55,028 nt of DNA from Parasitella parasitica (Eukaryota > Mucoromycota > Mucoromycetes > Mucorales > Mucoraceae): the NCBI GenBank assembly GCA_025201805.1, contig MU619268.1:7323-62350 (forward strand), in the 5' to 3' direction. The notes under the pieces were generated by a model. That model was not told where the DNA came from. It did not search any database and was given only the letters and a program-made list of their open reading frames with translations. The stretch's first letter is position 1. Each line of letters starts with the position of its first letter. Shown here piece after piece: positions 1 through 10,712 of the stretch. The translations under genes and the position numbers were made by a program.

Positions 1-463
1 GTAGCAAAAGCAATAGCAAGGGCACTACGGGCAAAGCTATTTCCACTCGTAAAGCGACCCTAAATAAGTAGTGTTAGTACATTTTTTCCATAGCTATTAG
101 TTGCATTTAGTTAATAAAGGTACACTTTAATACCCAAAAAAAAATGTATATATAAAAAATTTACGGACTTGTTTATAGGCAAGATCTTTATGAATATACC
201 TTTAGGTAACTGAAATGTTTATTAAAGTTTATATCACGAAATTGACATTAAAGTTGTGCAATTCCGCGGGTAAGCCAATGTACAAATCCTGTTCTATGAC
301 ATATAGACAGGAGATCATGACAATATACTTCAATTGAAGATTGAAGATTGTCCAATGATGTGATACGCTTGTGTAAATTGGAGAATAAAGTCTCTGTTTC
401 AAATCAAGAAGGTTATTCTTGTAAGTAACACAGATCTGAGCACTAGGATAAAGGTTAAGGCAC

Positions 464-661
464 TGTTAGATCAAAGATGTGTAGCCCTTGCTGTATAACC
501 TCATATCGTACCCTGTCAAGTAGATTGTGACTGTGAATTAGTCTTGTCAATTAGTAATCTAAATAAGTCACCATTAGTTTATGTAGTCGTAGAAAGTATA
601 AATAGCAGATGCAATTTCCATCTTAAATAAAGTATCTTTAAGTTTTTGTATCTCGTTAACA
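464..661 (+). repeat. LTR-like segment (possible solo LTR)
   Basis: The segment begins TGTTA and ends TAACA, the short inverted ends typical of Ty1/copia and Ty3/gypsy LTRs. It contains a TATA box (TATAAATA, 597-604), followed about 20 nt later by AATAAA (about 627), which is the U3-R-U5 order. The size (198 bp) suits a small LTR. There is no 5-bp target duplication (GGCAC on the left, TTTGG on the right) and no clear tRNA primer-binding site follows, so this is structural resemblance only. Confidence 0.25.
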
Positions 662-1150
662 TTTGGTTTTTATTATCTTTTTTAACCCAACACCTAGTGT
701 AATGAATGTGTATATAATTCATCGTGATTTATCAGAATCAGAAATTATTCAAATAAAATGGTTGTAAATTAATCAGATAAAGATCTCGTTTATTACAAGG
801 AAAAATGATGGTTTATATAGTAGTGAATCTAAGTGGACTGATGGGAGGATAAGATACAAGTGTGAGACATGGTGTGATTTTGAGAATGGAACGATAGATT
901 GTATCTATGGTCCATGAGCATGTCATGTTGAGTTATAAATAAGGAATATGATCTATTGGGATATGTTCCTGAATTGTGTTCAGGATTGAGTTCACTTGAG
1001 TTTGACTTCCGGTGGGAAATTGACACACCAGAAAGTATATAAACCCTCTACTTTTGAATGTAATAAACGGATCTTTAGCTGATCAATTTCTATTGAACTT
1101 TTCTTATAAATCAATGACCTGATTGTATTTTATAGATTGATTCAGATAGA

Positions 1151-1298
1151 TTTATTCTAATATAACTAGAAAGCTTCTTATCAATCCATAAATCAATAGT
1201 TTTGTATCTGGTAAATTAAGTCTTTATTACTTTCTTATATTTTTATATCACATACAACCACCTGCTGTGCTCATTTTCAAAACCTGGCGCAACACAGA
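1151..1298 (+). repeat. Dispersed degenerate repeat A, copy 1
   Basis: This 148-bp stretch aligns base by base, with few gaps, to 15011-15149. Shared anchors include TTATTCTAATATA at the left, CTTCTTATCAAT and TAAATCA in the middle, and CTGCTCATTTTCAA at the right end. Similarity fades on both sides. No open frame or terminal inverted repeat is visible, so the class of element is unknown; a decayed transposon fragment is the likeliest reading. Confidence 0.6.
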
Positions 1299-1594
1299 GC
1301 GATCCTGGCTTCCTTTTTCAATCATTAATAAAGATTTTCCGTTCTCCGTGATATAATCGCTTGTAGTCTCTTTATTTTATTGCCTTTGAAAATAACCGCT
1401 ATTTGTAATGATTCACATTACATGATGTCTCATTTTGCATGAAACATTCAATTATTATAAATAGGTTCAACCTTTACCAGATATTGGAACGCTAGTGAAA
1501 ATATCTGTAATAGCTTTTATAGTTTATTACCATAAACATCTCTCATATACTAGCAAAATCTACTTATCTATAAATCATCCTTATCACTGCAAAC

Positions 1595-1770
1595 CTGATC
1601 TGTCACTACCAATCGTTGTTTACATATAAGTTTATAGTTCATATAAACATCGCCGCATTGCTGTCAATTACTTCTTGTCCAATAATATCTACATATATTA
1701 TATAGTAAGTAATAACCCTGATAGCAATGTCAACAATTAGATACACCAACAGTCCATTAACATAGTACAT
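1595..1770 (+). repeat. Dispersed degenerate repeat B, copy 1
   Basis: The segment aligns with about 52330-52530 near the other end of the window. The best-kept core is ACTTCTTGTCCAATAATATC at 1670-1689, against ACTACTTGTCCAGTAATATC at 52418. A looser match extends upstream (GATCYNTCACTACC, TATAAAC) and downstream (CAACAATTA, TTAGATA, TAGTACATC). No coding potential is seen. Confidence 0.5.
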
Positions 1771-2103
1771 CATTCTACCCTTACTACTAGATAATTGTAC
1801 TCCATCACACTATTCATATAGAAATAACTCTCAGTTTCTTTAGATATTAGTACCTGCTGTTGTATCAACAGATGTACCACTAATTAGTTTATTACATTAC
1901 ATTTCTTTGTGAAGCATAGATGACATTAAATAGCCATTTGCTCGAATTCTGACGAGATTTAATTTGACTTGCTGCTATTAGCGTTATATCTGGATGCAAA
2001 ATAGGCAACCTCTGGTTCACTATCGCTACAGTAGTAATAATTTTCATCCTCTAGTTGAGAATGTTCGAGTGCCGCTAAAAATATAATAAAATGAATTTAC
2101 ACA

Positions 2104-5058
2104 TTAAAATCGCAGCAGATGATAATTTATACCATCTAATTGCTTCTCCATCATAATAAACTCTTTTGGCGTGTTTTCCTTGTAAAGTATACTATTTCTT
2201 CCAGATCTTTCACTATTACCGTCAATACATTTATCTGGAGAGACGTCGACTGGCATATGTTTTATCAAAGGATTGGCAATACCTTGATGTCTCCGCTCAG
2301 CAAACACGTCCTTATCCTTATAAATTTTGATAGTATCTTCAATCATACATTGTTTTTCGCACCTTTCAGTCCAGAAAATATAATCGAAGTTCTGAAAAAG
2401 TATAATAAAGATGCTAGAAGGAATTCCCAGTGTAGCGGAAAACACAATACTAATGTTTTTGAGCGTCATTCTGTTCGTGTTGGCATTTTCAATCACACAG
2501 ATCAAATGAGCACACAGAGAACGCAAAAGGGTATAATTTACAAGAGGAAGAGTGGAAACAAGCCTGCCAACATGAGATATTTTGGTTTGTTTTTCATCAA
2601 GATCTACACATCCGTTGCAAAAGTAAGTAGGTGCATTCAAACAAACTTCAAAGCTGTGCACATTACGAATACTATTTAGAAAATCACCAAGTAAAGCTTC
2701 TGTAAGGATGTTTTCAGGCATTTCTCGAAGCCACATTTTCAAAAGACCAACAATAGCATGCACGTCATGATGCTCCTCATCTTCCAACAGCAAAACATCA
2801 CCAACTATATACACAACGAGTTAGTAAAAGCAATTCGGTTGTGCTATTAGGAGAAATTACGCTCATTAAAACGTTTCTTCAAGGTCTTGATTTTAGTTGA
2901 ACTTCCACTTAATCTATAAATACCTTCTTCAATAAGTCCACCTCTGGCCTCCAAAAACTCGATACATCTGTAGACAATAGCTGGAAGATTATGCTGTGCA
3001 CAAGCACGGGATGCAGCTACTACATTTTTAAGTGGTATACCAAATACTTGATTTGGGCCGCATGTTTCTTCATAATCACTTGTACCATAGTTAAGGATAT
3101 GGGGAGATGTTGGATTATCAGAATGAGAGCCAAATATTTTCTTCGTCCAAAAGGCTTTAGGGTAGTTTCTGTGCTTGGACTTTGTAGCCTGTTCCTCTAA
3201 ATGTTCGTCCATGGCCTTGGCGGAGCGAGTAGTCAAAATGGGAGTATCAATTGACGAAGAGTCAGCAGAAAAAGTGGGTGATGAGGTCTTTGAGGCAGAT
3301 GATCTACGACGATTCGAATTTGCTTGCTGAAAGTAATTTAGAACATAGTCGGGGCTAGGGCTTTTTTTTAGTCTTGATGGCTTATTGCTTTCTGTAAAAG
3401 AAGATGGCTCAACAACGAGAGGGTCGCTATTCATGAATTCATCATTGTCAAACGAAGGGTTTATGATCTTGTCTGTAGTATTCAATTGATTCGTGTAAAA
3501 ACGAAGAGAATTTATCCATTCATCCCGTTCAGCGCCAGAATCAGCGCAAAAGACATGATTGCAATGGGACCCGCTCTTAGATTTTGGTTCAATAATAAAA
3601 AATGCGTAACGGAAATTACTCTCCTGTTCAGATTCGTATTGATATTGAGATGCGATTTGTGAATTGGCAAGTTTGATTTTTCGAAGAAGAACCCCATTTT
3701 TCTATGAAATAGTATGTCATTATGTATGTTGAACTTTCATCCATAAACATATAAATACTCACAGTCTCATAGTACTTTAAAATGCCACTATGATCTAGAA
3801 CAAAATATCTTGATTTCCAGCCACCAAAATTCTTCCCTTTCTTTGCTAAATAGCCTTCCTTGGTTCCAATATTCTATCATGAATGAGTAAAATAAAATTT
3901 GCATAAAACTCATCTTCTTACACTGGTAAGAGTAATAGACGCTTCTTGGATTCTATCAGAACTCAAAAACTCGCATAAAATGCCGTTGTCTATAAACCTC
4001 AAAGCAATGGCATGTTGCAGGTAATCTTGCGCCATCATCTACTCTCTGGTCAGATAAAATTGGACAAAAACCCCTTCAAATACCTTTCGCTCATCCACTT
4101 TTACCAGTGCATTAGTTGCAAACAATGATTTGTCAGGCAACTTTTTTAGAGCTAGAGCCACACCTGGAGGACTTGCTGACTTTAACTACGCACGATATGA
4201 CAATGTTCAATAAAGCACTTTCCATTCAACCATTGCATGATACCATACATTCAAATCTAAGCTTATCATGTCTGACAGTGATTTCTCTATTTTCCATATC
4301 TCCCTATCCTTATCCTCTTGAAATACTGCAAACCTAAATCGTTTTTCATTCGTTTTACGACTTGCTATGGTTTTGACATTTATGTTTGACAGATTCCTCA
4401 AAATAGTAGTAGGCGTCGTTGGTGTAGCCGCATGTTCCAATTGAGAGTTATACAGTGAATCATATCGAGGTGTGCGAGGATAGGCAGGAGTAGATGGCTC
4501 AGATTTACTTTTGTACAATACCGATATATTCAAGTTATCGTGATTGCTTGATTGCGAGTGATTTCTTTTATGTTGTGCTTTATTTGCCTTATTTGATGTG
4601 GTTGTTGCTGCCTGACTCATATCTTTCCTCTGAAAGTGAGTATGATTTGACATTGCCAGTTCCAACACTGGAGGTCTTTTAGATAAGCGTGAAGTTACAT
4701 CCAATGGATGAATTGTGATTTGATGATGATTTGCACGAAATGGTGATTTCGGTGGTACTGTAGGTGTAGTTGTGGCTGTGGTAATCAATGCTGCTGACGC
4801 AATTCCAGTTGAAAAAGGTTGCTGAAGTAGACGATCAAGCTTAGACAAGGAGGGTACCGTATCGTTTCCAATTGATAACTCTAATTTTCTATTTCTCTTG
4901 GTCAGGATATCATTTTCTTTAGTCACTTGGTCTAATGATTTTTGCAATGTTTCTATAATGAGTCTTTGCTTCTCAATGATCTTCCAATATTGGTCGTTTT
5001 TCTGTTTGTAATCATCAATCACTGTCGTTTCCGTTAATGGACAAATTGTGCTATTCAT
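2104..5058 (-). CDS. Bem3-like RhoGAP with PX and PH domains
   Basis: GTPase-activating protein for Rho-family GTPases, expected to act on Cdc42 at polarised membrane. The six-exon model reads 5058-4249, 4185-4084, 4038-3922, 3873-3763, 3701-2861, 2804-2104 (893 aa), with all phases consistent. Residues about 20-65 form a predicted coiled coil. A PX domain follows (about 232-335; RFRFAVFQED, then SPPGVALALKKLPDKS and YLQHAIALRF). The PH domain (about 344-450) starts NIGTKEGYLAKKG and contains the late Trp in DEWINSLRFY. The RhoGAP domain (about 595-800) has the arginine finger in GIYRLSGS. The domain order coiled coil-PX-PH-RhoGAP is that of yeast Bem3. The start is the first ATG after a stop in all frames used; an N-terminal extension cannot be excluded. 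Family assignment is firm; the target GTPase is inferred. Confidence 0.88.
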
Positions 5059-5563
5059 TAGTATGCGATGCTTATTAAAATTTGCAAAAGAAAGAGGAAA
5101 GGGGATGTTGACAAAAAATAGTCTTCCATGTTATGTCTTATTTTAGCTCTCCGAAGTTCATGTAGGACATCCATGCGCTCAAGACTCCCATCATAGACAA
5201 TTACGCCTTTGTAATGACAGTTGTAGACTTCATGATAGTCATGCGTTTTCAAATATCGTGTTCAGGGGTAATTTTCAAATTTTCTTGGTAGTGTGCTCTA
5301 TCTCATACAAGTTTTCGTATGTTTGGATCGTGTAGTTGTGTAACATTTTGCACGTTGTTAAATATAAAGGGCTGTATTACGAATTATCTGCACCGTTTGT
5401 GTAATGCAATTGAAACCTGCTCGCAAAGAGATCAACCATGTCCAATATATGCTAAAAATTAAAAGTTTATTTACTAAAAGTATTGAACAGGAAATTAAAG
5501 AGTAGTTATAATAAAAAAATACATGATGAAATGCCTAGCAGTATATGATGATGATATAAGGTG
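5059..5563. other. Intergenic region between RhoGAP start and GPI-type gene
   Basis: This is the 5' flank of the minus-strand RhoGAP gene and the 3' flank of the next minus-strand gene. A 64-codon open frame (5058-5252, minus) abuts the RhoGAP start, but it has no recognisable motif and is out of frame, so I treat it as leader sequence. Nothing else is recognised. Confidence 0.5.
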
Positions 5564-5794
5564 CTAGATACAAATATAAGCAGCAGAAAGAGCAGAGATC
5601 AAAGTGATAGCCACAATTTTATAATTGACTCTCGTAGAAGCGCTTTTGGCCTCATTAGGGTTTGTAGCCGTGATACTAGTAGTAGCAGCGGTACCGCCCA
5701 TACCATTGTTTGGAACAGTACTATTGTTAGGGAGAGCCATAGCGGTGGAGGTTAAGATAGCCATGGTTATGATAAGAGTGGTAGAAAGCTTCAT
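5564..5794 (-). CDS. Small secreted, probably GPI-anchored protein
   Basis: A 76-residue product. Residues 1-20 are a signal peptide (MKLSTTLIITMAILTSTAMA). A short Ser/Thr/Asn-rich, glycine-containing segment (about 21-58) follows, with one N-glycosylation sequon (NNST). The last 16 residues are hydrophobic (VAITLISALSAAYICI) behind a basic/polar spacer, the arrangement of a GPI-attachment signal. An in-frame upstream ATG at 5908 would bury the signal peptide, so I chose 5794. A TATA-like run lies about 92 nt upstream. Probably a minor cell-wall or plasma-membrane mannoprotein; the specific function is unknown. Confidence 0.6.
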   Translation of the reverse strand: MKLSTTLIITMAILTSTAMALPNNSTVPNNGMGGTAATTSITATNPNEAKSASTRVNYKIVAITLISALSAAYICI

Positions 5795-5886
5795 TCTGTA
5801 TTCTATTTTTGCCTTTATGATGATTCCTTTGAATAATCGGGGGACCTTTTCATATGAAATCGAGACTGGCCGTCTCCATAAGCAGT

Positions 5887-5896
5887 TATATATATT
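5887..5896 (-). promoter_or_regulatory. TATA-like element of the GPI-type gene
   Basis: An alternating TA run (TATATATA on the minus strand) lies about 92 nt before the chosen start codon at 5794, a usual distance for a fungal TATA box. It supports the internal ATG as the real start. Confidence 0.35.
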
Positions 5897-6669
5897 ACCA
5901 GTTTTCATATGATCGTTCTTTCATATGTTGTCGTACATTTCATCGCGGTATTTATTAAATGTATGCATAAATGTTATAACTAACATCCTTTTTAGTCAAA
6001 GTATGTAGAGATTATCCTTTTTTGTGGCATTTTGCCTTTGTTTTATAAAATGAGTAGTGGTATACTCATGATGGCAGCTTTCATGCTTGCGGACGAGTGT
6101 GAAACCAAGGAGCATACTCCAAATATATCTGTTGAGTATTTTTTCATCTGAGCAACCCTTCTCTTCGAATACTATGATATCATTAAATACAATTTATATA
6201 TATACGTTATGACCAATATTTTATTGATTGCCTAACAGAAAAAAGTACATGCAAATTTGTATTAGAAGGAAACCTGGTGTTAACATGATATGGCATGTTA
6301 TTTTCTATTTTGAGTCGTACTGCTATCGAGTACAAAATGTTACACTTGATCTTGTTTCTATGGCGGCCATTCCGTATCATATGTAAATGAAGATTTCATA
6401 CAAAAAAAAAAATATGTAAATGAAGAATTATGTTACAAATAGGCTCAAAGAGATATGTAAGGCGTTCATACTATACAAAAATGGCTTTGATAATCAAAGC
6501 GACATACTGTATTTAGCTTCATAAAAATACAATTTTATTTATATGAAGAATAGTATGTCTTGACTAGTTATTTTAATGTCTAGCAAGCTCAAGATTACTC
6601 GAATTTTGATATTATGCTACGCTTTTCGCACAGCTAGGCTCACTTGATACTCGCGATACACGAATTTCT

Positions 6670-6695
6670 CCCCCCTCCCCCCTCCCCCTCCCCCC
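6670..6695 (-). other. G-quadruplex-forming tract
   Basis: The plus strand reads C6-T-C6-T-C5-T-C6, so the minus strand has four guanine runs of 5-6 separated by single adenines. Single-nucleotide loops between four long G-runs are a strong quadruplex pattern. It lies about 145 bp beyond the RPB12 stop codon on the RPB12 coding strand, where it could affect transcription termination; that role is a guess. Confidence 0.6.
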
Positions 6696-6840
6696 AAAGC
6701 ACGATGATATTTGAAGCTTCAACAGATTCCGCAACTTCGATCCTCGTTACAGTGCATCGAAAATAGCTTTTTTAAACAATTGTATTTTTTTTTGTTTATT
6801 GTTGATGGTATATAGTAAAGACAGATTATTTAATTTAAAT

Positions 6841-7124
6841 TTAACGAGCTTCGAATTGAACCACTATAATTTTGAGATTAGAATAGAACCTTTTGGAAAT
6901 TTAACAACATACTTCTCTTTGTTCTCTTCTTGTACATGATTCTGTGGCCACAATCTTGGCAACGAATAGGCTCTCTGGGCTTCAGCTGATTTTCAGCACC
7001 ACAATCTAATGAATGCAGAATAAGTATCAAGTTAAATATGCCTTTATGCACCGAGATATTCACCTGCGCAAAGATAGGTCATAGCAATGGGCTGACGAAT
7101 GGGTGCTCCTTGATATCCTTCCAT
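6841..7124 (-). CDS. RPB12: RNA polymerases I/II/III shared subunit ABC10-alpha (Rpb12)
   Basis: Small zinc-ribbon subunit common to the three nuclear RNA polymerases. Three exons, 7124-7064, 7005-6913 and 6863-6841, give 58 residues, the usual size. The zinc ribbon ligands are in YLCADCGAEN and IRCQDCGHR (two CxxC pairs). The highly conserved basic segment RIMYKKRTKR is followed by the canonical end MVQFEAR, encoded by the 23-nt last exon. Reading through the last intron would give a false C-terminus. The gene is divergent from eIF2B-beta, with 155 bp between start codons. Confidence 0.95.
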
Positions 7125-7279
7125 TGTAATGTTGTAAACTACAAAAACAGTTGACTAAAAATGAAAATTTTTGGTTGTTCTTATTACTCATCTTGATGGC
7201 AAAACAGTCCCAGGATTCTTTGTTCCAAACGCCCCCCCCCCATCTGTCAAATATTTTTTTCTTATCCATATCAACCACG
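7125..7279. promoter_or_regulatory. Bidirectional promoter, RPB12 / eIF2B-beta
   Basis: Only 155 bp separates the divergent start codons of RPB12 (minus) and eIF2B-beta (plus), so both promoters must lie here. A run of nine cytosines occurs at about 7231-7240. No clear TATA box is seen, as is common for constitutive transcription and translation genes. Confidence 0.5.
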
Positions 7280-8662
7280 ATGGCACTTTCTAGAGCATTC
7301 GAAGCTCAAGTGGAAGGCTTCATCTTGAAGCTAAAGACAAGGTATACATGTCCTTTTCAATAATGTTTTGAATCGACATTCACAATTTCCATTAGACAGA
7401 TCATTGGTTCATATAAAGTAGCCAAAGAAACCGCTGTGATCCTCAGACAAGCAGTATCGTCTACTCGTTGGTACAACGTCAATTTATTAATTGAATTCGT
7501 TACCGATTTGGGCAGTCGTCTTGTTGCTGCTCAGCCTAAAGGTACATGTATACTGCAGTAAAAACCAGCAATGTTTAATCTTTTTGGCTGTAGAATTGGC
7601 CGTAGGCAACATCGTACGCCGTGTATTGAAAATCATTCGTGAGGTTGCTCATGGCGAACTGGATCATTTGAGCAATGAAGATGTGATAGAAGATAATGAC
7701 AAGGATGATCTGAATGAGGACTGCAATCAAGAGGATAGCGATTTCTCGAATGAAGAGGAAGCTTGTCAAACAAAAACCAACATTGACATTCAACTGAATG
7801 AGCGTCAGCTTTTAGCCCAGTCCTCTATGTTTAATCTCTTATCGGATGGATCCAGCGCAAAACACCGTCATCACGAGAGACACAGCAACGACGAATCGAC
7901 CTCTGCTGCTCCAACAAAGAAGAACACGTACAACCTCAAGCCTTTGATTATTCAAGAAATTAATGACGAAGTTATTGCAGATTTAGAGAGTGTTTACAAA
8001 GGCATTGCAGACCAAGCAACTGATTTCATTCATGCTAACGAGGTCATCATGACTATTGGAAAATCTCGCACTGTCGAAGAATTCTTGATCAGAGCAGCAC
8101 ATAAACGCAAATTCCAAGTACTTGTGGCAGAGACCTCACCAACGTATCAAGGGCACGAAATGGCTTGCACTCTATCGGCTGCTGGCATTGATACAACTGT
8201 GATTTCTGACTCTTCAATCTTTGCTGCCATGCCCAGGGTGAATAAAGTTGTTCTCGGATCGCACGCTGTCTTAGCTAACGGTGGTTTGGTTGCTGTAACT
8301 GGATCTCATCTTATAGCTGCAGCAGCAAAGCATCATTCAACACCTGTGTTGGTTTGCGCAGCCCTTTACAAGCTGTCGCCACTTTTTGCATATGATTCGG
8401 ATACATTCAATGTTACTGTGAGTCCTCATAACGTTCTCCATTACCAAGAAGGATTAATCACAGACAAGATCACGGTATCGAACCCTTACTATGATTATGT
8501 GGAGCCAGGACTAGTTAGTCTGTTTATCCACAACTTGTAAGATTGAATATCAACGCTATAAATACAATTTGCTAACGAGGTTTATTTAGAGGATCAGCAC
8601 CACCTACATATGTGTATCGACTCATCAATGACAATTATGATCAGGAAGATACTAAATTGTAA
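7280..8662 (+). CDS. GCD7: Translation initiation factor eIF2B subunit beta
   Basis: Regulatory subunit of the guanine-nucleotide exchange factor for eIF2. Four exons, 7280-7341, 7396-7541, 7594-8536 and 8590-8662, give 407 residues. The alpha-helical N-terminal half contains the family block ELAVGNIVRRVLKIIRE. The Rossmann-like C-terminal half carries ETSPTYQGHEMA, IFAAMPRVNKVVLGSHAVLANG and PYYDYVEPGL, which are diagnostic of the alpha/beta/delta family and best fit beta. Between the halves is an acidic, then Ser/His-rich insert (about residues 90-150) that varies among fungi. The start is the first ATG compatible with the N-terminal helix; a longer in-frame upstream ATG exists at 7151, but the extra segment is hydrophobic and overlaps the promoter. 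Confidence 0.92.
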
Positions 8663-8828
8663 ATAAAATTGTACATACTATCAAATGCATAATTCTGACC
8701 ATGTAGCGTCATAATTCGAAGCTATTCACACACCCAAAAAGGGACACACTTTCATGCTGCTTTAAAAACGGCCGCCATTTTCTCATTTGTTTTACTTTTC
8801 CTTTTACTTTTCTTTTTCTTATAAACAA

Positions 8829-10524
8829 ATGGCTTTCAAGTGCTTACGGTGTAAACAACCATTAAGGATCGATGATTCGCTAGCAAATTTGGATCAGGCA
8901 TCTATAGACATGCTAACAGGTAATTTTGTAGTAACTTTCACTAAAAGCAAAATGACTCACCATTCATTGTAGCCCCTTTGGCGTCTGAAGAACACTATGA
9001 AAAAAATGCGCATAAGCGCCGTTTATCAAAAAATATCAAATCACCGCCTCAACCATTACATACTCGCTTCATTGGCATCAAGCCATCACCGCTCTCTCCT
9101 AGTCGGTCTGGGCACGGTCCCGGTAAACGAGACAGCTATCCTGCACCTTCAGAGTCGTTTGTTGTACTGACTCATTCGGAAACAAATGTAAACGCCCCAT
9201 CTACTGTTTCCAGCACAACATCCAGCCCCTCGGTCACGAATAAAAATAGCCGCAATACGTTGAATTCAGCCCATGTTTCAGCTTTACAGTCAACACACTC
9301 GAATGCCATATCCAGCAACGCTATTTCTGTAGAGACACCTCCAAGCGGATGGTCAGAAAGACTCAAGGTAGCCAACAAATTGTTTGAAGTCATGTCTTCA
9401 AAATCAAGTGTTGACCATCCAATGTGTCAAGAGTGCGTGGATTTGTTTATCGAAATGTTGAGAGAGCAAATGAACGATGTATCGACTGAAAGGGATTGTT
9501 ATATCGAGTTTCTGAAGAGGGTGAAAGATAGCCGAATAAGTAAAGAGGAAGAGGAAGAGCTTGAAAAGCAACTAGAAGACGTATGTACGAAATTGTCCCT
9601 GATAAAATACCTGATCAACTGGCTAACCTATAAATTAATATAAAAGTTAAAGTTGGCAGAGAAAGAAGCGTCTGAAGAACTATTAAAACTGCAGCAGGAA
9701 GAGGAGGCTTTGGATAAGGAATTAGAAGAATTAAAAAACGAAATGGAGGATTTGGATGCACAAGAAGAGGAGTTTTGGGAGAAATCAAACGAATACCAGA
9801 CAAGTTTGCAACATTTTCAAAACGAAAGAGATTCCATCAATCTCAAATATGATCATGATGTAAAAGAGTACGAAAGGTTGCAAAAAACAGCAGTTTACAA
9901 TGATGCATTTTGCATATTTCACGATGGACATTTTGGAACGATCAATGGATTCAGGCTGGGAAGACTGAGTTCACATCCGGTGGAATGGAGTGAAATAAAC
10001 GCTGCTTGGGGTCAGACCTTATTGCTGTTATATACAGTAGCAAGTAAGCTCAAATTCCAGTTTAAAACCTTTCGATTAGTGCCTATGGGGTCCTTCTCTC
10101 GAATTGAAAAGGTGGATGGAGATAGTGTGGTATCGTATGAACTGTATGTTATTTTAGCGGCAAATCAGAATGATAAATTATCTAACCACGATAATATCGC
10201 AGATATGGTTCAGGGGATTTTGGTATCAACAAAATGTTCTTTTTAAATAGGCGTTTTGATCATGCCATGGTAGCTGTATTGAACTGCTTGAAGCAATTGA
10301 CTGATTACGCAGAAGATAGAGACAAAAGCTTGAGGTTGCCCTATAGAATCTACAAGGATAAAATCGGGGACCTGTCCATTCGTATACAATTCAACCAAGA
10401 TGAATCGTGGACCAAGGCTTTGAAATACATGCTGATTAATATGAAATGGATCCTTGTCTTTGCTAGCAGAGCCAACTCTTCATCCGATTCAGCAGAAACA
10501 AGTGACAGTACACTGCTTGCTTAA
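8829..10524 (+). CDS. ATG6: Beclin-1 / Atg6 (Vps30), PI3-kinase complex subunit
   Basis: Scaffold of the Vps34 phosphatidylinositol 3-kinase complexes in autophagy and endosomal sorting. Exons 8829-8919, 8973-9580, 9647-10143 and 10203-10524 give 505 residues. The N-terminus starts with the family zinc-like motif (FKCLRCKQPL), followed by a low-complexity Ser/Thr linker. A long acidic coiled coil (about 180-300) comes next. The BARA domain begins near residue 317 (NDAFCIFHDGHFGTINGFRLGRL) and continues through WGQTLLLL, MGSFSRIEK and RRFDHAMVAVLNCL. The last intron interrupts YELYGSG; ignoring it truncates the BARA domain. The gene lies 166 bp downstream of eIF2B-beta on the same strand. Confidence 0.95.
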
Positions 10525-10712
10525 CGCTTAAAAAAATACATTTATACCATCACAGTCTATTGGTACAATAGACATAGTAAGAATAAAACATATCAGATAC
10601 TCAGTGCTAATTAGCAGAATATCTTGCGACGATTTGATTTTTCAAAAATGAACAAAATTTACCAGCCGCACATTCATTGCGGTTTTTGCTTTCAGCATAT
10701 AACTTTTACAAT

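Larger units (their letters stand above)
1..2103. other. AT-rich gene-free flank
   Basis: I see no gene of recognisable function here on either strand. The stretch holds an LTR-like segment (464-661) and two degenerate segments that recur elsewhere in the window (1151-1298 and 1595-1770, listed separately). The open frame on the minus strand at 829-1026 is short, low in complexity and matches nothing I know. The downstream boundary is the stop codon of the RhoGAP gene at 2104. Confidence 0.6.
5795..6840. other. Gene-free stretch, contains a C-tract
   Basis: No gene is recognised. The region separates the GPI-type gene (5' side) from the 3' end of RPB12. The only structured sequence is the four-run C-tract at 6670-6695 (listed separately). 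Short poly-A runs are scattered through the rest. Confidence 0.5.

Noticed and set aside
2140..2679. 179-codon plus-strand ORF
   Set aside because: It is antisense to the RhoGAP domain exon, whose protein has clear family motifs in correct phase.
7151..7279. In-frame N-terminal extension of eIF2B-beta
   Set aside because: The added segment is hydrophobic, includes a poly-C run, and overlaps the RPB12 leader; the family N-terminus aligns from 7280.
10203..10246. Premature end of ATG6 at 10246
   Set aside because: Reading through the third intron gives this stop; splicing 10143 to 10203 restores the BARA domain.
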